This document shows, one piece after another, positions 63,498-64,000 of a stretch of DNA of 64,000 nucleotides. Numbering within the stretch: position 1 is the stretch's first letter; the number at the start of each line of letters is the position of its first letter. The notes under the pieces were generated by a model that was not told where the DNA came from, made no database searches, and saw only the letters and a program-made list of their open reading frames with translations. The position numbers were made by a program, and so were the translations under genes. Origin of the DNA: Capillidium heterosporum (lineage: Eukaryota > Entomophthoromycota > Entomophthoromycetes > Entomophthorales > Capillidiaceae); contig WBMQ01000002.1 of the NCBI GenBank assembly GCA_016630905.1, forward strand, positions 1,984,001 through 2,048,000, written 5' to 3'.

Positions 63498-64000
63498 CAA
63501 TATTAATTTTGTTATAGCCTATATAAGCCAAACTTCAGCTTTACATTCATATACAATTACCTCTCTACCACCCCTTCCCAAAACTTGCTATATAGTATTA
63601 TGTTCTCATGCTAATTTTTCTCACTATCACTGCTCAACTTCTCTTTTTTAACAGCTTACTTTCTCCCCTTCTTACCATAGGCACTGTAAGGAAATCTTTC
63701 TAATCAGCTGTAGCTTCACTTAATAACTAGGAATTCAGTTTTACATTCCGGATGCATAGATTACCAGGTTCGGCATCGATCCTAGCAATGCTAAAAGTTC
63801 TTTCTCTTTAGCATGAATTAAGTGTTTTATTTAGCATTGACTGTCTCTAAATCAACCTTGGCATTTCTTGGGTTAGTGGCGAATGCCCAGAAAACAAGAG
63901 GAATAGTGTTACTGATGGATTAGGAAAAACAGCAATTACCAGTATTCCAAGTACCAACTACTAAAGACAAGTCACCTATATAAGACCCATGGTGAACTTA
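63498..64000. other. 3' flank of hAT element, no gene seen
   Basis: AT-rich to the window end; the right end of the hAT element should lie here but was not recognised. Confidence 0.4.

Overview
The window looks like nuclear DNA of an early-diverging filamentous fungus. The genes carry short introns (about 37-120 bp) with GT...AG ends and CTAAC/TAAC-like branch points, the intergenic DNA is AT-rich, and the best-expressed-looking genes (ornithine decarboxylase, ribosomal protein L10, the C2 protein) prefer C/G-ending codons. A secreted trypsin (S1) family, a class-A-like seven-helix receptor and a cobalamin-pathway GTPase (MMAA/MeaB type, which I recall as missing from most Dikarya) fit Zoopagomycota/Entomophthoromycotina such as Conidiobolus relatives. 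That placement is inference; no marker here proves it.

Layout. 1-2.3 kb: no gene seen. 2.8-4.2 kb: ornithine decarboxylase (+). 5.5-8.2 kb: ankyrin + DIL-domain protein (-). 9.8-10.6 kb: C2-domain protein (-). 12.3-13.1 kb: decayed member of a gene family that recurs in the window. 14.0-15.0 kb: fatty-acid 2-hydroxylase (-). 16.1-44.3 kb: a large, interrupted inverted repeat. 46.2-47.8 kb: Rlm1/MEF2-type MADS factor (+). 48.4-50.0 kb: MMAA-like GTPase (+). 50.6-51.8 kb: TFIIF beta subunit (+). 53.0-53.7 kb: ribosomal protein L10/uL16 (+). 55.4-56.5 kb: seven-helix receptor (-). 59.4-61.0 kb: MATE transporter (+). 61.6-63.5 kb: hAT transposase (+).

The inverted repeat is the main structure. 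Each arm carries, from outside in: a small secreted cationic peptide gene, a tRNA-Arg-like gene with an unusual ACA anticodon, a decayed gene, an intact quinone oxidoreductase, another decayed gene, and a secreted trypsin. The right arm (36.86-44.26 kb) is continuous. The left arm (16.09-27.30 kb) is split by about 3.7 kb holding a Mutator-like element. Outside that split the arms are about 99% identical (the 321-aa oxidoreductases are identical); inside it the trypsins differ at 12 of 269 residues. Further in, a third and more diverged inverted pair (29.36-29.87 / 36.20-36.69 kb) is recognisable. The centre holds a His-rich secreted repeat protein, a second Mutator-like relic and a piggyBac relic with perfect 14-bp terminal repeats and TTAA duplications. 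The palindrome thus appears layered, with identity stepping down toward the centre.

Several otherwise well-preserved genes carry one apparent single-base frameshift each (His-rich protein, MMAA, TFIIF beta, receptor, MATE, hAT, perhaps the end of the DIL protein). The number of such cases in unrelated housekeeping genes points to consensus indel errors at least as much as to real gene loss.
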